Shown: piece by piece, positions 16,164 to 24,587 of the stretch | Numbering within the stretch: the first letter of the stretch is position 1 | Layout: each line of letters starts with the position of its first letter | NCBI GenBank assembly: GCA_900753305.1 | Contig: CAADYR010000086.1 | Coordinates: 1-27,348, forward strand | DNA: 27,348 nt | DNA from: Lachnospiraceae bacterium | Lineage (GTDB): Bacteria; Bacillota; Clostridia; Lachnospirales; Lachnospiraceae | Direction of reading: 5' to 3' | Translations under genes and position numbers: made by a program | Notes under the pieces: model-generated | Database searches by the model: none | Seen by the model: only the letters and a program-made list of their open reading frames with translations | What the model was told of the DNA's origin: nothing

Positions 16164-17375
16164 ATGAACACTTTATTAGAACAGATCACAAGAAAGGACG
16201 CAAAAGCCTTTACACATGGTGGTAAATTTCACGCAGATGATGTATTTTCAGCGGCATTGCTGTTGTATTTGAACCCTGAAATCCAGATCACGCGCGGCAA
16301 TAAAGTACCGGAAGACTATGATGGTATCGTATTTGATATTGGTCGGGGAGAATATGACCACCATCAGATTGACAGCAGAATTCGTGATAACGGCGTTCCC
16401 TATGCAGCCTTCGGACTGTTATGGGAGCAGTTAGGAGCGGGGATTCTTGGAGAAGAACTTGCACAGGAGTTCGACGAAGCCTTTGTACAGCCTCTTGATA
16501 ACAACGACAATACCGGTGAGAAGAATGAACTGGCTACTCTGATCGGTAATTTCAATCCGACCTGGGATGCTTCCATAAGCGGTGATGAAGCCTTTTTCCG
16601 GGCAGTCGGCGTAGCCGGTATGATACTGGAGAATAAATTTGAACGATATCTTGGCAATGAACGTGCCAACAGGCTGATTGAAGAGGTCATAATGGCACAG
16701 GACAATTCAACAGATGATACCCGGATATTGGTACTGCCTGAATTTATTCCCTGTCAGAAGAGACTTTCCGAGACAGACATTGCTTTCGTAATCTTTCCCT
16801 CCAATCGAGGTGGTTACTGTATCCAGCCTCAGAAGAAAGAATATTCCATGAACTACAAATGCAGCTTTCCTAAAAATTGGCTTGGATACGAGAATGAAGA
16901 ACTGGTTCAGGCTACAGGTCTTGCAAGTGCCGGATTCTGCCACAAGGGCGGCTTTCTGATGACAACAGGCACTTTGGAAGATGCCATAAGTGCCTGTAAG
17001 ATAAGTCTTGCGAATTATAAGGAAGAGCCAGTCATTGTAAACTTCGGCGGAGACAGCAATGTAGACAATCTATTGCTGACTTTACCCGGCATGGAACATG
17101 CTACGATCAATCATATACCACTTCCCGATATTCCAGATCTCCAGATTGACGGCTTATATGGAGAGGTTGACATGGAAAAACAGCAGTGGAAGAATCGTAT
17201 CAAGGAACAGGTTAAACAGATTCTGAAGGGAAAGCCGGAAGCTGTCTATGTGGAGGGCAGTGTATTCCTGACTTATCCTATTGTACATCAGCTTCGTAAG
17301 AAACATATACCGGTTCTGACACTTGTAGAACAACAGGGGCAAAAACGAATCGTACGCATTCCGTCCAGTTCATAA
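16164..17375 (+). CDS. MYG1-family DHH-type protein with extra C-terminal domain
   Basis: A 403-aa protein. The first ~286 residues are a MYG1/UPF0160 domain, a DHH-like metal phosphoesterase fold; human MYG1 is a 3'-5' RNA exonuclease, and the bacterial role is not known. Metal ligands are visible: HGGKFHADD (18-26), FDIGRGEYDHH (57-67) and DNNDN (112-116). The tail (about 287-403) is not part of the usual MYG1 protein. It begins EPVIVNFGG, has IPLPDIPDLQ, and ends with a Rossmann-like alternation around EAVYVEGSVFLTYPIVHQL and a strand IPVLTLVEQ. GTGAGGGG precedes the ATG, 14 nt after the acetyltransferase stop, and the next gene starts 18 nt downstream, so it is operonic. Intact. Confidence 0.8.
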   Translation: MNTLLEQITRKDAKAFTHGGKFHADDVFSAALLLYLNPEIQITRGNKVPEDYDGIVFDIGRGEYDHHQIDSRIRDNGVPYAAFGLLWEQLGAGILGEELAQEFDEAFVQPLDNNDNTGEKNELATLIGNFNPTWDASISGDEAFFRAVGVAGMILENKFERYLGNERANRLIEEVIMAQDNSTDDTRILVLPEFIPCQKRLSETDIAFVIFPSNRGGYCIQPQKKEYSMNYKCSFPKNWLGYENEELVQATGLASAGFCHKGGFLMTTGTLEDAISACKISLANYKEEPVIVNFGGDSNVDNLLLTLPGMEHATINHIPLPDIPDLQIDGLYGEVDMEKQQWKNRIKEQVKQILKGKPEAVYVEGSVFLTYPIVHQLRKKHIPVLTLVEQQGQKRIVRIPSSS

Positions 17376-17393
17376 AATACAGGGGGATTACAA

Positions 17394-18292
17394 ATGAAAT
17401 ACGCATTTACAAATGGGAAAATTCTAAACGGTACTGAAAACATGCAGGTACAGGAGGGACTCTGCATCCTGACCGATGGAGAAAAGATCACAGATATTGT
17501 ACCTGCCACAACTTCTTTAACAGGATATCAGGTCATTGATCTACAGGGAAAATATATCATGCCCGGTCTGATTAATATGCATGTGCATCTGGCTGGAAAC
17601 AGCAAGCCACAGAAGAAACAGCGGGATAATGAGAAAGTAGTAAAAACGCTGATGGGAACCGCCCTGTCCAGAACAATTGCCTACAAGGTAGTATGTAGCT
17701 TCGCCAAAGATGAAGTCATGAGTGGTGTTACCACGATCCGTACGGTAGGAGGTCTTGGTTCCTTTGATACCAGATTAAGAGATGAAATTGCTGCCGGTAA
17801 ACGCATCGGTCCCAGAATCCTTGCCGCCAATGAGGGAATCTCTGTACCCGGTGGACATATGGCAGGCTCTGTAGCCATTGCTGCAGGCAGTATTGAGGAA
17901 GCTCTTGCTCATGTGGAAGAATCCAGAAAAGAAAACGTAGATATTATTAAACTCATGATTACCGGCGGTGTTATGGATGCCAAAGTCCATGGATTACACA
18001 GTATGATTTCTGGAGAGAGCTGTATTACTTCCATAAATATGTAGGCGTGTCAAATGCTTTTGCCCTGTATACAGCAACCTGCCACGCTGCGCAGATGGCA
18101 GGGATTGGTGATATCACAGGCTCTATTGAGAAGAATAAATGTGCCGATATGATTGTTACTGCAAAGAATCCTCTCGATGATCTGCGTGCCCTGCGTCATG
18201 TAGATATGGTCGTAACAAGAGGTAATCTCATCCAGCAGCCTAAATTCAAGATAAATCCAATAGTAGAAGCAGAGCTGGATAAATTCTTATAA
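17394..18292 (+). pseudogene. Amidohydrolase-family gene with out-of-frame internal deletion
   Basis: The first frame (17394 to about 17987) has the amidohydrolase start: a small beta-sandwich, the HVH metal motif (NMHVHLAG, His63/His65) and IIKLMITGG with the likely carboxylated Lys near residue 188. At 17981-17992 the frame changes: codons from 17987 read PWITQYDFWRELYYFHKYVG and continue to the usual C-terminus (ADMIVTAKNPLDDLRAL) at 18292. Relatives have about 110-125 more residues between these parts, including later metal ligands, so some 350 bp have been lost. The first frame ends early at 18044. Family members include imidazolonepropionase-like and dipeptidase-like hydrolases. AGGGGG serves as ribosome site; last gene of the operon. 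Confidence 0.8.
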
Positions 18293-18299
18293 AAAGTCA

Positions 18300-18335
18300 A
18301 AAAAAGCGGGAAACTTCAACGTTTCCCGCCTTTTT
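18300..18335. terminator. Bidirectional terminator between amidohydrolase and thrS
   Basis: GCGGGAAAC (18306-18314) pairs perfectly with GTTTCCCGC (18321-18329) around a 6-nt loop. A-rich sequence lies before and T-rich sequence after it, so it can stop both convergent transcripts. Confidence 0.92.
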
Positions 18336-18345
18336 CTTTTACCAC

Positions 18346-20127
18346 TTATGCTTCTGTATGGTTCATATGTGTTCTTGCTTTTTCATTGATTTCTTTCTTT
18401 AATTTCTCTACGAATTCATCCAAAGGAAGAGTTGTAGTTTCCTGTTCTCCATGGAGACGGAAGGTTACAGTTCTGTTGTCCTTTTCATTCATACCGATTA
18501 CCAGCAGATAAGGAACCTTCTGAATCTGTCCTTCACGCATACGATAACCCAGCTTCTCAGCTCTGTCATCCAGTTCTACACGAATATCGTTTTCTTCCAG
18601 AACATCATATACTTCCTTTGCATAGGCATTCAGAGCACCATCATCTGTCTTAACAGGCATTACACGAGTCTGTACCGGAGCCAGCCAGGTAGGAAGGTTT
18701 CCTTTTGTTTCTTCCAGAATATATGCCATGAAACGATCCAGAGAGCCGAGGATTGCACGATGCAGTACAACCGGTGTCTTTTTCTCGCCATCTTTGTCAA
18801 TATAGTACAGATTGAACTTAGCCGGTAAGCAGAAGTCAAGCTGACAGGTAGACAATGTAATCTCATTACCTACTGCAGGCTGTACGTTAACATCCAGTTT
18901 AGGTCCATAGAAAGCAGCTTCTCCGATTTCTTCTGTATATTCCAGACCAAGACTGTTCATGATATCACGAAGAGCGCTCTCTGCTGTATTCCACATCTGA
19001 TCATCATCATGATATTTCTCTTTGTTGGCAGGATCACGAAGTGAGAGTACACAGCGGTAATTTGTAATACCAAAATCCTTATAAGTGTCAAAGATCAAAT
19101 GAACAACCTTGGTTACTTCATCCTTGATCTGTTCAGGTGTTACAAATAAGTGAGCATCATTCTGACAGAAGTGTCTGCCACGCTCGATACCTTTCAGAGT
19201 ACCGCTTGCTTCATAACGGAAATCATGAGCGATCTCACCGATACGGATAGGCAGATCCTTATAAGAATGTCTCCTGTTTGCATAGATCATCATATGATGA
19301 GGGCAGTTCATAGGACGAAGTACGAAGGATTCGCCTTCCATTTCCATCGGAGGGAACATGTTCTCTTTGTAATGATCCCAGTGACCGGAAGTCTTGTACA
19401 GATTAACAGTACCGACACAAGGAGTCATAACATGCTGATAACCCAGCTTTCTTTCCTTTTCTTTAATATAATTTTCAAGTTCCTGCCAGATCACATAACC
19501 CTTAGGCAAGAACATGGGAAGTCCACGACCAACCAGATCATCTACCATGAACAGGTTCATATCCTTACCGATCTTACGGTGATCTCTTTCTTTTGCTTCT
19601 TCAAGCATCTGTAAATGAGCTTCCAGCTCCTCAGGAGTAGGGAAGCATACACCATAGATTCTCTGAAGCATCTTGTTCTTGCTGTCACCTTTCCAGTATG
19701 CACCGGAATGACGGATCAGTTTGAAGTATCTGCAAAGCTTTACATTATCAACGTGAGGTCCACGGCACAGGTCTGTGAAATCACCCTGATCATAAACAGT
19801 GATATTGCCATCTTCCAGATCAGAGATCAGATCAAGCTTGTACTCGTCATCCTTGAACATTTCCATGGCTTCTTCCTTGGAAACCTCTCTACGGATGATC
19901 TTTTTACCGGATTTTGCGATCTTCTTCATTTCTTTTTCAATATTCTCAATGTCCTCATCACGGACTACATCATCCCCAAGGTCGATATCATAATAGAAAC
20001 CTTCCGCAACAACAGGTCCTACCCAGAACTTCGCCTGTGGGTACAGATGTTTAATTGCCTGTGCCATCAAATGAGCACAGGAATGGTTCAATGTGTTCAA
20101 TCTTTCGTCTTCTTTGAAATTTACCAT
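18346..20127 (-). CDS. thrS: Threonyl-tRNA synthetase, short form lacking the TGS domain
   Basis: A 593-aa class II synthetase that charges tRNA-Thr. The editing domain opens almost at once with HSCAH (15-19) and has CRGPH (121-125). The catalytic domain has the zinc Cys in MNCPHH (Cys275), motif 2 at RYEASG...ERGRHF (about 304-320) and motif 3 at AILGSLDRF. The C-terminal anticodon-binding domain is complete. The start at 20127 is chosen because AAGGAG lies 10 nt upstream and the open frame above it runs through the T-box terminator. The ~60-residue N-terminal TGS domain of the E. coli enzyme (642 aa) is absent, as in some other Clostridia. Controlled by the upstream T-box. Confidence 0.96.
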   Translation of the reverse strand: MVNFKEDERLNTLNHSCAHLMAQAIKHLYPQAKFWVGPVVAEGFYYDIDLGDDVVRDEDIENIEKEMKKIAKSGKKIIRREVSKEEAMEMFKDDEYKLDLISDLEDGNITVYDQGDFTDLCRGPHVDNVKLCRYFKLIRHSGAYWKGDSKNKMLQRIYGVCFPTPEELEAHLQMLEEAKERDHRKIGKDMNLFMVDDLVGRGLPMFLPKGYVIWQELENYIKEKERKLGYQHVMTPCVGTVNLYKTSGHWDHYKENMFPPMEMEGESFVLRPMNCPHHMMIYANRRHSYKDLPIRIGEIAHDFRYEASGTLKGIERGRHFCQNDAHLFVTPEQIKDEVTKVVHLIFDTYKDFGITNYRCVLSLRDPANKEKYHDDDQMWNTAESALRDIMNSLGLEYTEEIGEAAFYGPKLDVNVQPAVGNEITLSTCQLDFCLPAKFNLYYIDKDGEKKTPVVLHRAILGSLDRFMAYILEETKGNLPTWLAPVQTRVMPVKTDDGALNAYAKEVYDVLEENDIRVELDDRAEKLGYRMREGQIQKVPYLLVIGMNEKDNRTVTFRLHGEQETTTLPLDEFVEKLKKEINEKARTHMNHTEA

Positions 20128-20152
20128 TGTTTTAACTCTCCTTTTCCGTATG

Positions 20153-20434
20153 AAAAAGCACCTGTAGATATGATTCACATATCTAAGGGTGCTTACACAC
20201 GATTCCACCTTAATTTTTCACTCTGCGAAGCGTATTTATACATATAAATACAACCTCTTAGCCTGTAACGCAGCTACACGGTAACGCTTCAAAATGCACT
20301 GTAAAAGTTCATTTCTTCTACGCACAGCTCGGGAATGGTCTTCATGAAATCTATCCTTAAACAGCTTACACCCTTGACTGTTCTCTCTGGAAGGCTCGAT
20401 CACATTACTCTTTCCGTCACAGCTTTTAATCACT
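20153..20434 (-). ncRNA. T-box riboswitch leader of thrS (threonine, ACC specifier)
   Basis: On the minus strand the leader shows, in order: the AGTA motif (20406-20409), AGAGAG of stem I (20383-20388), a specifier loop GAAGACCATTC with the Thr codon ACC at 20337-20339, CCGAGCTG closing stem I, the T-box sequence AAGGTGGAATCGTG (20198-20211, a variant of AGGGTGGNACCGCG), and a terminator hairpin (AAGCACC with GGTGCTT, inner stem TAGATATG/CATATCTA) ending in TTTTT at about 20153-20194. Uncharged tRNA-Thr would stabilise the antiterminator and switch thrS on. Confidence 0.92.
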
Positions 20435-20440
20435 AAAATT

Positions 20441-20469
20441 AATGTAGCACAATATCTTTCAAATTTCAA
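20441..20469 (-). promoter_or_regulatory. Promoter of the thrS T-box transcript
   Basis: On the minus strand TTGAAA (20464-20469), a 17-nt spacer and TACATT (20441-20446). The transcript would start near 20434, just ahead of stem I of the T-box. Confidence 0.75.
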
Positions 20470-20478
20470 CCTTTTCTC

Positions 20479-20507
20479 TTGACGAAATTACATAACTTGC
20501 ATATAAT
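20479..20507 (+). promoter_or_regulatory. Promoter of the MarR-MATE operon
   Basis: TTGACG (20479-20484), a 17-nt spacer and a perfect TATAAT (20502-20507). Its -35 box lies only 9 nt from the -35 box of the divergent thrS promoter, so the two are back to back. Confidence 0.8.
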
Positions 20508-20522
20508 TACCAATGGTAATTA
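20504..20522. promoter_or_regulatory. Palindromic operator of the second MarR regulator
   Basis: TAATTACC (20504-20511) and GGTAATTA (20515-20522) form a perfect inverted repeat with a 3-nt spacer, overlapping the -10 box. Extra half-sites TGGTAA (20527-20532) and TTGGTAAT (20558-20565) follow up to the start codon. The layout predicts autorepression; binding is inferred. Confidence 0.65.
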
Positions 20523-20569
20523 CTTTTGGTAACTATTTAATCAGCTTATAGAAAGGTTTGGTAATCAAT

Positions 20570-21019
20570 GTGACCACAGATAAGATAAAAAAAATGATGG
20601 ATGCCTGTTATATGGCAAAAAGAGCCAGAGAGCTGCTCCCCGAATTACCCAAAGGAGTCACGCCCTCCTACATCCATTATTTAGACATCATTCAAAGACT
20701 GGAAAGCCAGAATATCAAAGTTAAGATATCTGATATCAGTGATGAGCTGAATCTTCCAAGGCCGGGCGTGACCAGAACGGTCAAAGATATGGAAGCCAAA
20801 GGATATCTCCAGAAATTCTCATCTGATGAGGATGGGCGTATCACCTTCATTACCCTCACAGAAGAGGGCAGGAGACTCTCAGATAAATATGACAGAAAAT
20901 ATTATGGCGCATTATCCCAGTATTTAGACTGTATATCCGATGAAGACGCGGATTGTACGATTCGAACCATAGAAAAATTATATGAAATCATGCAGGAGAG
21001 GAGAATTAATCTTGAATAA
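20570..21019 (+). CDS. MarR-family transcriptional regulator
   Basis: A winged-helix regulator of 149 aa. The helix-turn-helix covers about residues 52-75 (KISDISDELNLPRPGVTRTVKDME), and the wing is SSDEDGRITFITLTEEG. The start is uncertain: the GTG at 20570 is chosen, with AAAGG (20552-20556) rather far at 13 nt, because the alternative TTG at 20558 is only 1 nt from it. The gene overlaps the start of a MATE pump by 8 nt, so the two are translationally coupled and the pump is the obvious target. The promoter carries a palindrome likely bound by this protein. Confidence 0.85.
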   Translation: MTTDKIKKMMDACYMAKRARELLPELPKGVTPSYIHYLDIIQRLESQNIKVKISDISDELNLPRPGVTRTVKDMEAKGYLQKFSSDEDGRITFITLTEEGRRLSDKYDRKYYGALSQYLDCISDEDADCTIRTIEKLYEIMQERRINLE

Positions 21020-22346
21020 CTCTAAATCAGACTTTACACAGGGAAGTATCATAAAAAAACTTATTTCCTTTATGATCCCCATTCTTGGCGCTTTGATCTT
21101 ACAGGCGGCCTATGGTGCTGTCGATCTGCTTGTTGTAGGAAGATTTGGAACAACTTCCGGTCTTTCTGCTGTATCAACAGGAAGCCAGGTGCTTAATCTC
21201 GTTACCTTCGTCATTACCCAGTTCGCCATGGGTATCACTGTTCTCATTGCCCGCTATATCGGTGAGAAAAAGCCGGAACTGATCGGCTCCCTTATTGGCA
21301 GTTCAACCATCATCTTTACCATTGTTTCCGCAGTATTATTTGTCATCATGGTAGGCTTTGCAAGACCTGTCTCCATTCTTATGCAGGCTCCCACAGAAGC
21401 GGTCGCACTGACAACAACTTATGTACGTATCTGTGGTGCAGGTATCTTCTTTATCGTTGCCTATAACCTGCTGGCTGCGATATTCAGAGGCTTTGGCGAC
21501 AGCCGTTCACCTCTTATTTTCGTTGCCATCGCCTGTGTGATCAACATCGTCGGCGACCTGATATTAGTAGCAGGATTCCATATGGATGCTGCAGGTGCGG
21601 CTATCGCCACAGTGCTCGCCCAGGCTGTAAGTGCCGTCTTTGCAATTATCCTGCTTGCTAAAAGGAAAAATCTGTTTACCATTACCAGAAAGGATTTCAG
21701 GATCAACAATCAGTGCGAACGCTTATTCAAAATTGGATTTCCCCTTGCGCTTCAGGAATTTCTTACACAGCTTTCCTTCCTTGCTCTGTGTGCCTTCGTC
21801 AACAGGTTGGGTCTGGAAGCTTCCTCCGGTTATGGAGTTGCTTGTAAGGTTGTAAACTTCGCAATGCTCATTCCAAGTGCACTGATGCAGTCAATGGCTT
21901 CCTTTGTATCACAGAATGTCGGTGCAGGTAATGAGAAAAGGGCGAAAAAGGCAATGTTTACAGGGATCAGCGTTGGTCTGGTCATCGGCTGTCTGGTTTT
22001 CCTCTTCGTATGGTTCAGGGGAGATTTACTGACCGGAATCTTTACAACAGATGCCGCTGTCGTTCAGAATGGCTTCGATTACCTGAAAGGTTTCGCTCCT
22101 GAGACAATCATTACTGCTATCTTGTTCAGCATGATCGGTTATTTCAACGGTCATGACAAGACCTTATGGGTCATGACACAGGGTCTGATCCAGACTTTAC
22201 TTGTGCGTCTTCCTCTGGCATACTATATGAGTATTCAGCCCAATGCCAGCCTGACCAGAATCGGTCTTGCAGCCCCGACTGCAACAGTTGTCGGAATTGT
22301 CCTGAATGTGGTATTCTATCTGTATATAAACAAAAAGAAAAACTAG
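21012..22346 (+). CDS. MATE-family multidrug efflux transporter (intact)
   Basis: A complete MATE antiporter of 444 aa with 12 hydrophobic segments in two homologous halves. Family landmarks include the N-terminal FTQGSIIKKLISFMIPILGA, VDLLVVGRFG after TM1, FRGFGDSRSPL near the middle of the first half and SFVSQNVGAGNEKRAKKA in the second. The start is a TTG at 21012 with AGGAGAGGAG (20994-21003) 8 nt upstream; an in-frame ATG at 20982 would lie before that site. It overlaps the MarR gene by 8 nt. It would export cationic or aromatic compounds out of the cytoplasm in exchange for Na+ or H+. It is the only unbroken MATE gene of the three in the window. Confidence 0.92.
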   Translation: MNNSKSDFTQGSIIKKLISFMIPILGALILQAAYGAVDLLVVGRFGTTSGLSAVSTGSQVLNLVTFVITQFAMGITVLIARYIGEKKPELIGSLIGSSTIIFTIVSAVLFVIMVGFARPVSILMQAPTEAVALTTTYVRICGAGIFFIVAYNLLAAIFRGFGDSRSPLIFVAIACVINIVGDLILVAGFHMDAAGAAIATVLAQAVSAVFAIILLAKRKNLFTITRKDFRINNQCERLFKIGFPLALQEFLTQLSFLALCAFVNRLGLEASSGYGVACKVVNFAMLIPSALMQSMASFVSQNVGAGNEKRAKKAMFTGISVGLVIGCLVFLFVWFRGDLLTGIFTTDAAVVQNGFDYLKGFAPETIITAILFSMIGYFNGHDKTLWVMTQGLIQTLLVRLPLAYYMSIQPNASLTRIGLAAPTATVVGIVLNVVFYLYINKKKN

Positions 22347-22350
22347 GTAA

Positions 22351-23310
22351 TTGCGAAACTGGTATAAAAAATGGGACGAATTATGCAGATTTGCAGGTGA
22401 CAACGCTCTGGCGGCAATAGGAAGTTGTGTCGCACTTGTTGGAATTTTCGTAAACCTTATTGTTGGTCTTTCGGTCGGTTCGAATGCCGTCCTCGCCAAT
22501 CTGATAGGGCAGAACAAAAGAGATAAGATCAACGACATGCTGCACACGATCCTTACATTTGGAATGTTACTGGGAGTCATTCTGATGTTGATTGGATGGT
22601 TGTCTGCCAGAGCAATACTGGAGTTGTCCGGTACAGTCAATGTTATTCTGAACCTGGTTCTGGTCATTGCGTTCGGACTTGGTGTATCAGGCGTTGCGAT
22701 CGCTACTGTCATATCCAATGTTCTAAGTGCCGCAATGGTCATCATTTACTTACATCGTAGAAATGACGAATTTTCATTTTGCTTTCACAATATGAGAATA
22801 GAGAAGGATTATCTGCTCAAAGTACTTCAGATAGGTATTCAGGGTGCTATTTTCTCTGTATCAAATGTTTTTATCCAGAGTGGTATCAATTCCTTTGGAG
22901 AGTATGCAATTGCCGGTTCTTCCCTTGCACTGAATTTCGAATATTTCACTTATGATATTGCAAATGCATTTGCACAGGCAGCCGTGACCTTTATCAGTCA
23001 GAACTATGGTGCAGGCAACATTAAACGATGCAAAAAAATCTTCTGGCAATGTATGCTTTTTGGATTCGTCTTTACAGAAATTCTAAGCCTCATATTTATT
23101 ATATGGGGAGATTTCTTCGTGGGTATCTATACAACCAGCGAAATGGTCGCCGCCTATGGTCTGATCCGTATGTATCACGTATGCTCTCTGGAAGGACTGA
23201 CTACCACTTATGAGGTAGAAAGTGCAGCCCTTAGAGGCATGGGAAAGTCTCTTGAACCGGCGATCTTTACGATCCTTGGTACAGTAGCGTTCCGTCTGAT
23301 ATGGCTGGTG
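22351..23310 (+). pseudogene. Remnant of a third MATE transporter (MATE 3)
   Basis: A frame opening at a TTG right after the previous MATE gene joins family sequence abruptly at RFAGDNALAAIG (22389), so about the first 45 residues, including TM1, are missing. A second, in-frame gap lies at about 22620-22640: AILELSGT is joined to VNVILNLVLVIAF, skipping about 50 residues that normally hold TM4-TM5 and the RAVGD-type loop. The later half (SQNYGAGNIKRCKK, then LRGMGKSLEPAIFTI) is good MATE sequence but breaks off near 23305 and merges into the aldo/keto reductase remnant. The protein could not form a normal pump. No ribosome site of quality is seen. Confidence 0.8.
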
Positions 23311-24254
23311 GACATGCCACTATTTTCCCGGCATATGGCAAGGCATTAGCCGGACGCAGGAAGGAAGCCATGCTTCAAGTGCATTTTGGTGCCAACTATA
23401 CAACAGGAGAGTACGGCTGGACCACCAATCTGGAGACAGTGAAGCGTTCTGTTGACTGGCAACTTCAGAATCTCCAGACAGATTACATTGATTTTGGCTT
23501 TATTCATTGTCTGGATGAACAGTCAGACTTGACAACTTATGAAAAAAATGGGATTTTAAAATATATTCTGAGTCTGCAGGAGCAGGGTGTTGTAAAATAC
23601 ATCGGTCTGTCTACCCATGCACCGGAACTGGCAAATAAGGTACTGGATATGAAGATATTGGATATGCTGATGTTTTCCATCAATCCAATGTATGATTACG
23701 GTCAGGGGGACTTCGCGATCGGTAATGCCAATGAACGCCAGAACCTGTACCGCCGTTGTGAGAAAGAGGGTGTCGGCATTTCCGTCATGAAGCCTTTTAA
23801 CGTGGGACAGCTTCTTGATGCCCACAAGTCACCGTTTCATCAGGCATTGACACCGGCGCAGTGTATTCAGTACGCACTGGATAAACCGGGAGTTCTCACC
23901 GTCCTTGGCGGTCCGGGCAATATTGCACAGTTACAGGAGATTCTGACATATCTGGATACGACACCTCAGGAACGGGATTACTCCATCATTGGCTCCTTTA
24001 TCCCTGACGATTCTGTTGGAAAATGCGTCTATTGCAGACATTGCCACCCATGTCCCGCAGGACTGGACATCGCACTGATCAACAAGTACTATGATCTGTC
24101 CATGCAGGGAGATATTCTGGCAAAAGACCATTACCTGACACTGAACAAAACAGCTTCTGACTGTATTCAGTGCGGTCATTGCAACAAGCGCTGTCCTTTC
24201 AAAGTACATCAGCAGGAACGCATGGTTCAGATTCGGGATTATTTCGGCAAATAA
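23301..24254 (+). pseudogene. 5'-truncated aldo/keto reductase with ferredoxin domain
   Basis: The frame enters an aldo/keto reductase at about GKALAGRRKEAML and continues as a normal protein to 24254. The first 50-70 residues, including the first barrel strands and the catalytic Asp and Tyr, are missing; the sequence upstream belongs to the MATE remnant. The barrel part shows DYIDFGFIH and VKYIGLSTHAPE. The C-terminus has two Cys clusters of the 4Fe-4S type: CVYCRHCHPCP and CIQCGHCNKRCP. This two-cluster subgroup is common in anaerobes and of unknown substrate. No ribosome site fits the ATG at 23301, so translation would depend on the upstream frame. A fusion rather than a loss is possible but unlikely. 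Confidence 0.8.
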
Positions 24255-24274
24255 TAACTGGAGGAAAGACAAAC

Positions 24275-24532
24275 ATGGAAGAATTATACAAGGCAATCGA
24301 AGAAAAAATACAAAGCAGCGGCTATCCAAGACCTGTATCGGGTAGAGATGTATACAATGATATCTGCGATCAGATCGAAGGAAAAGACAACGGCACTTAT
24401 CTGTTACTATCCAAATTCGAAGATGATGTGATCTTTGAATATAATATCACGATCATGGACAACCAGTTCAATCTGGGGATTCTTACGATAAAAGCCCCGG
24501 AAGGTCAGTATTCTGTCGATTTTGATGCTTAA
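24275..24532 (+). CDS. Small acidic protein of unknown function
   Basis: An 85-aa soluble acidic protein with GGAGG (24260-24264) 10 nt before the ATG. It starts MEELYKAIEEKIQSSGYP, then has a helix GRDVYNDICDQIEG and alternating strands (YLLLSKFEDDVIFEYNITIM, FNLGILTI), ending in VDFDA. The alpha-then-beta layout suggests a small alpha/beta domain. Similar proteins are familiar to me from Lachnospiraceae without an assigned role. It begins 20 nt after the aldo/keto reductase remnant and 55 nt before ThrH, so it may be in a transcript with either. No motif allows a functional call. Confidence 0.75.
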   Translation: MEELYKAIEEKIQSSGYPRPVSGRDVYNDICDQIEGKDNGTYLLLSKFEDDVIFEYNITIMDNQFNLGILTIKAPEGQYSVDFDA

Positions 24533-24587
24533 CAGCAGGGAATTTACATGCTATAATGAAGAAAATTATTTTCAGGAGGGTATGTTA

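Noticed and set aside
18047..18292. Separate 81-aa protein
   Set aside because: It is the C-terminal end of the broken amidohydrolase; its ATG has no ribosome site.
19615..20247. 210-aa plus-strand frame opposite thrS and its leader
   Set aside because: It is antisense to ThrRS and runs through the T-box, without a ribosome site or domain.
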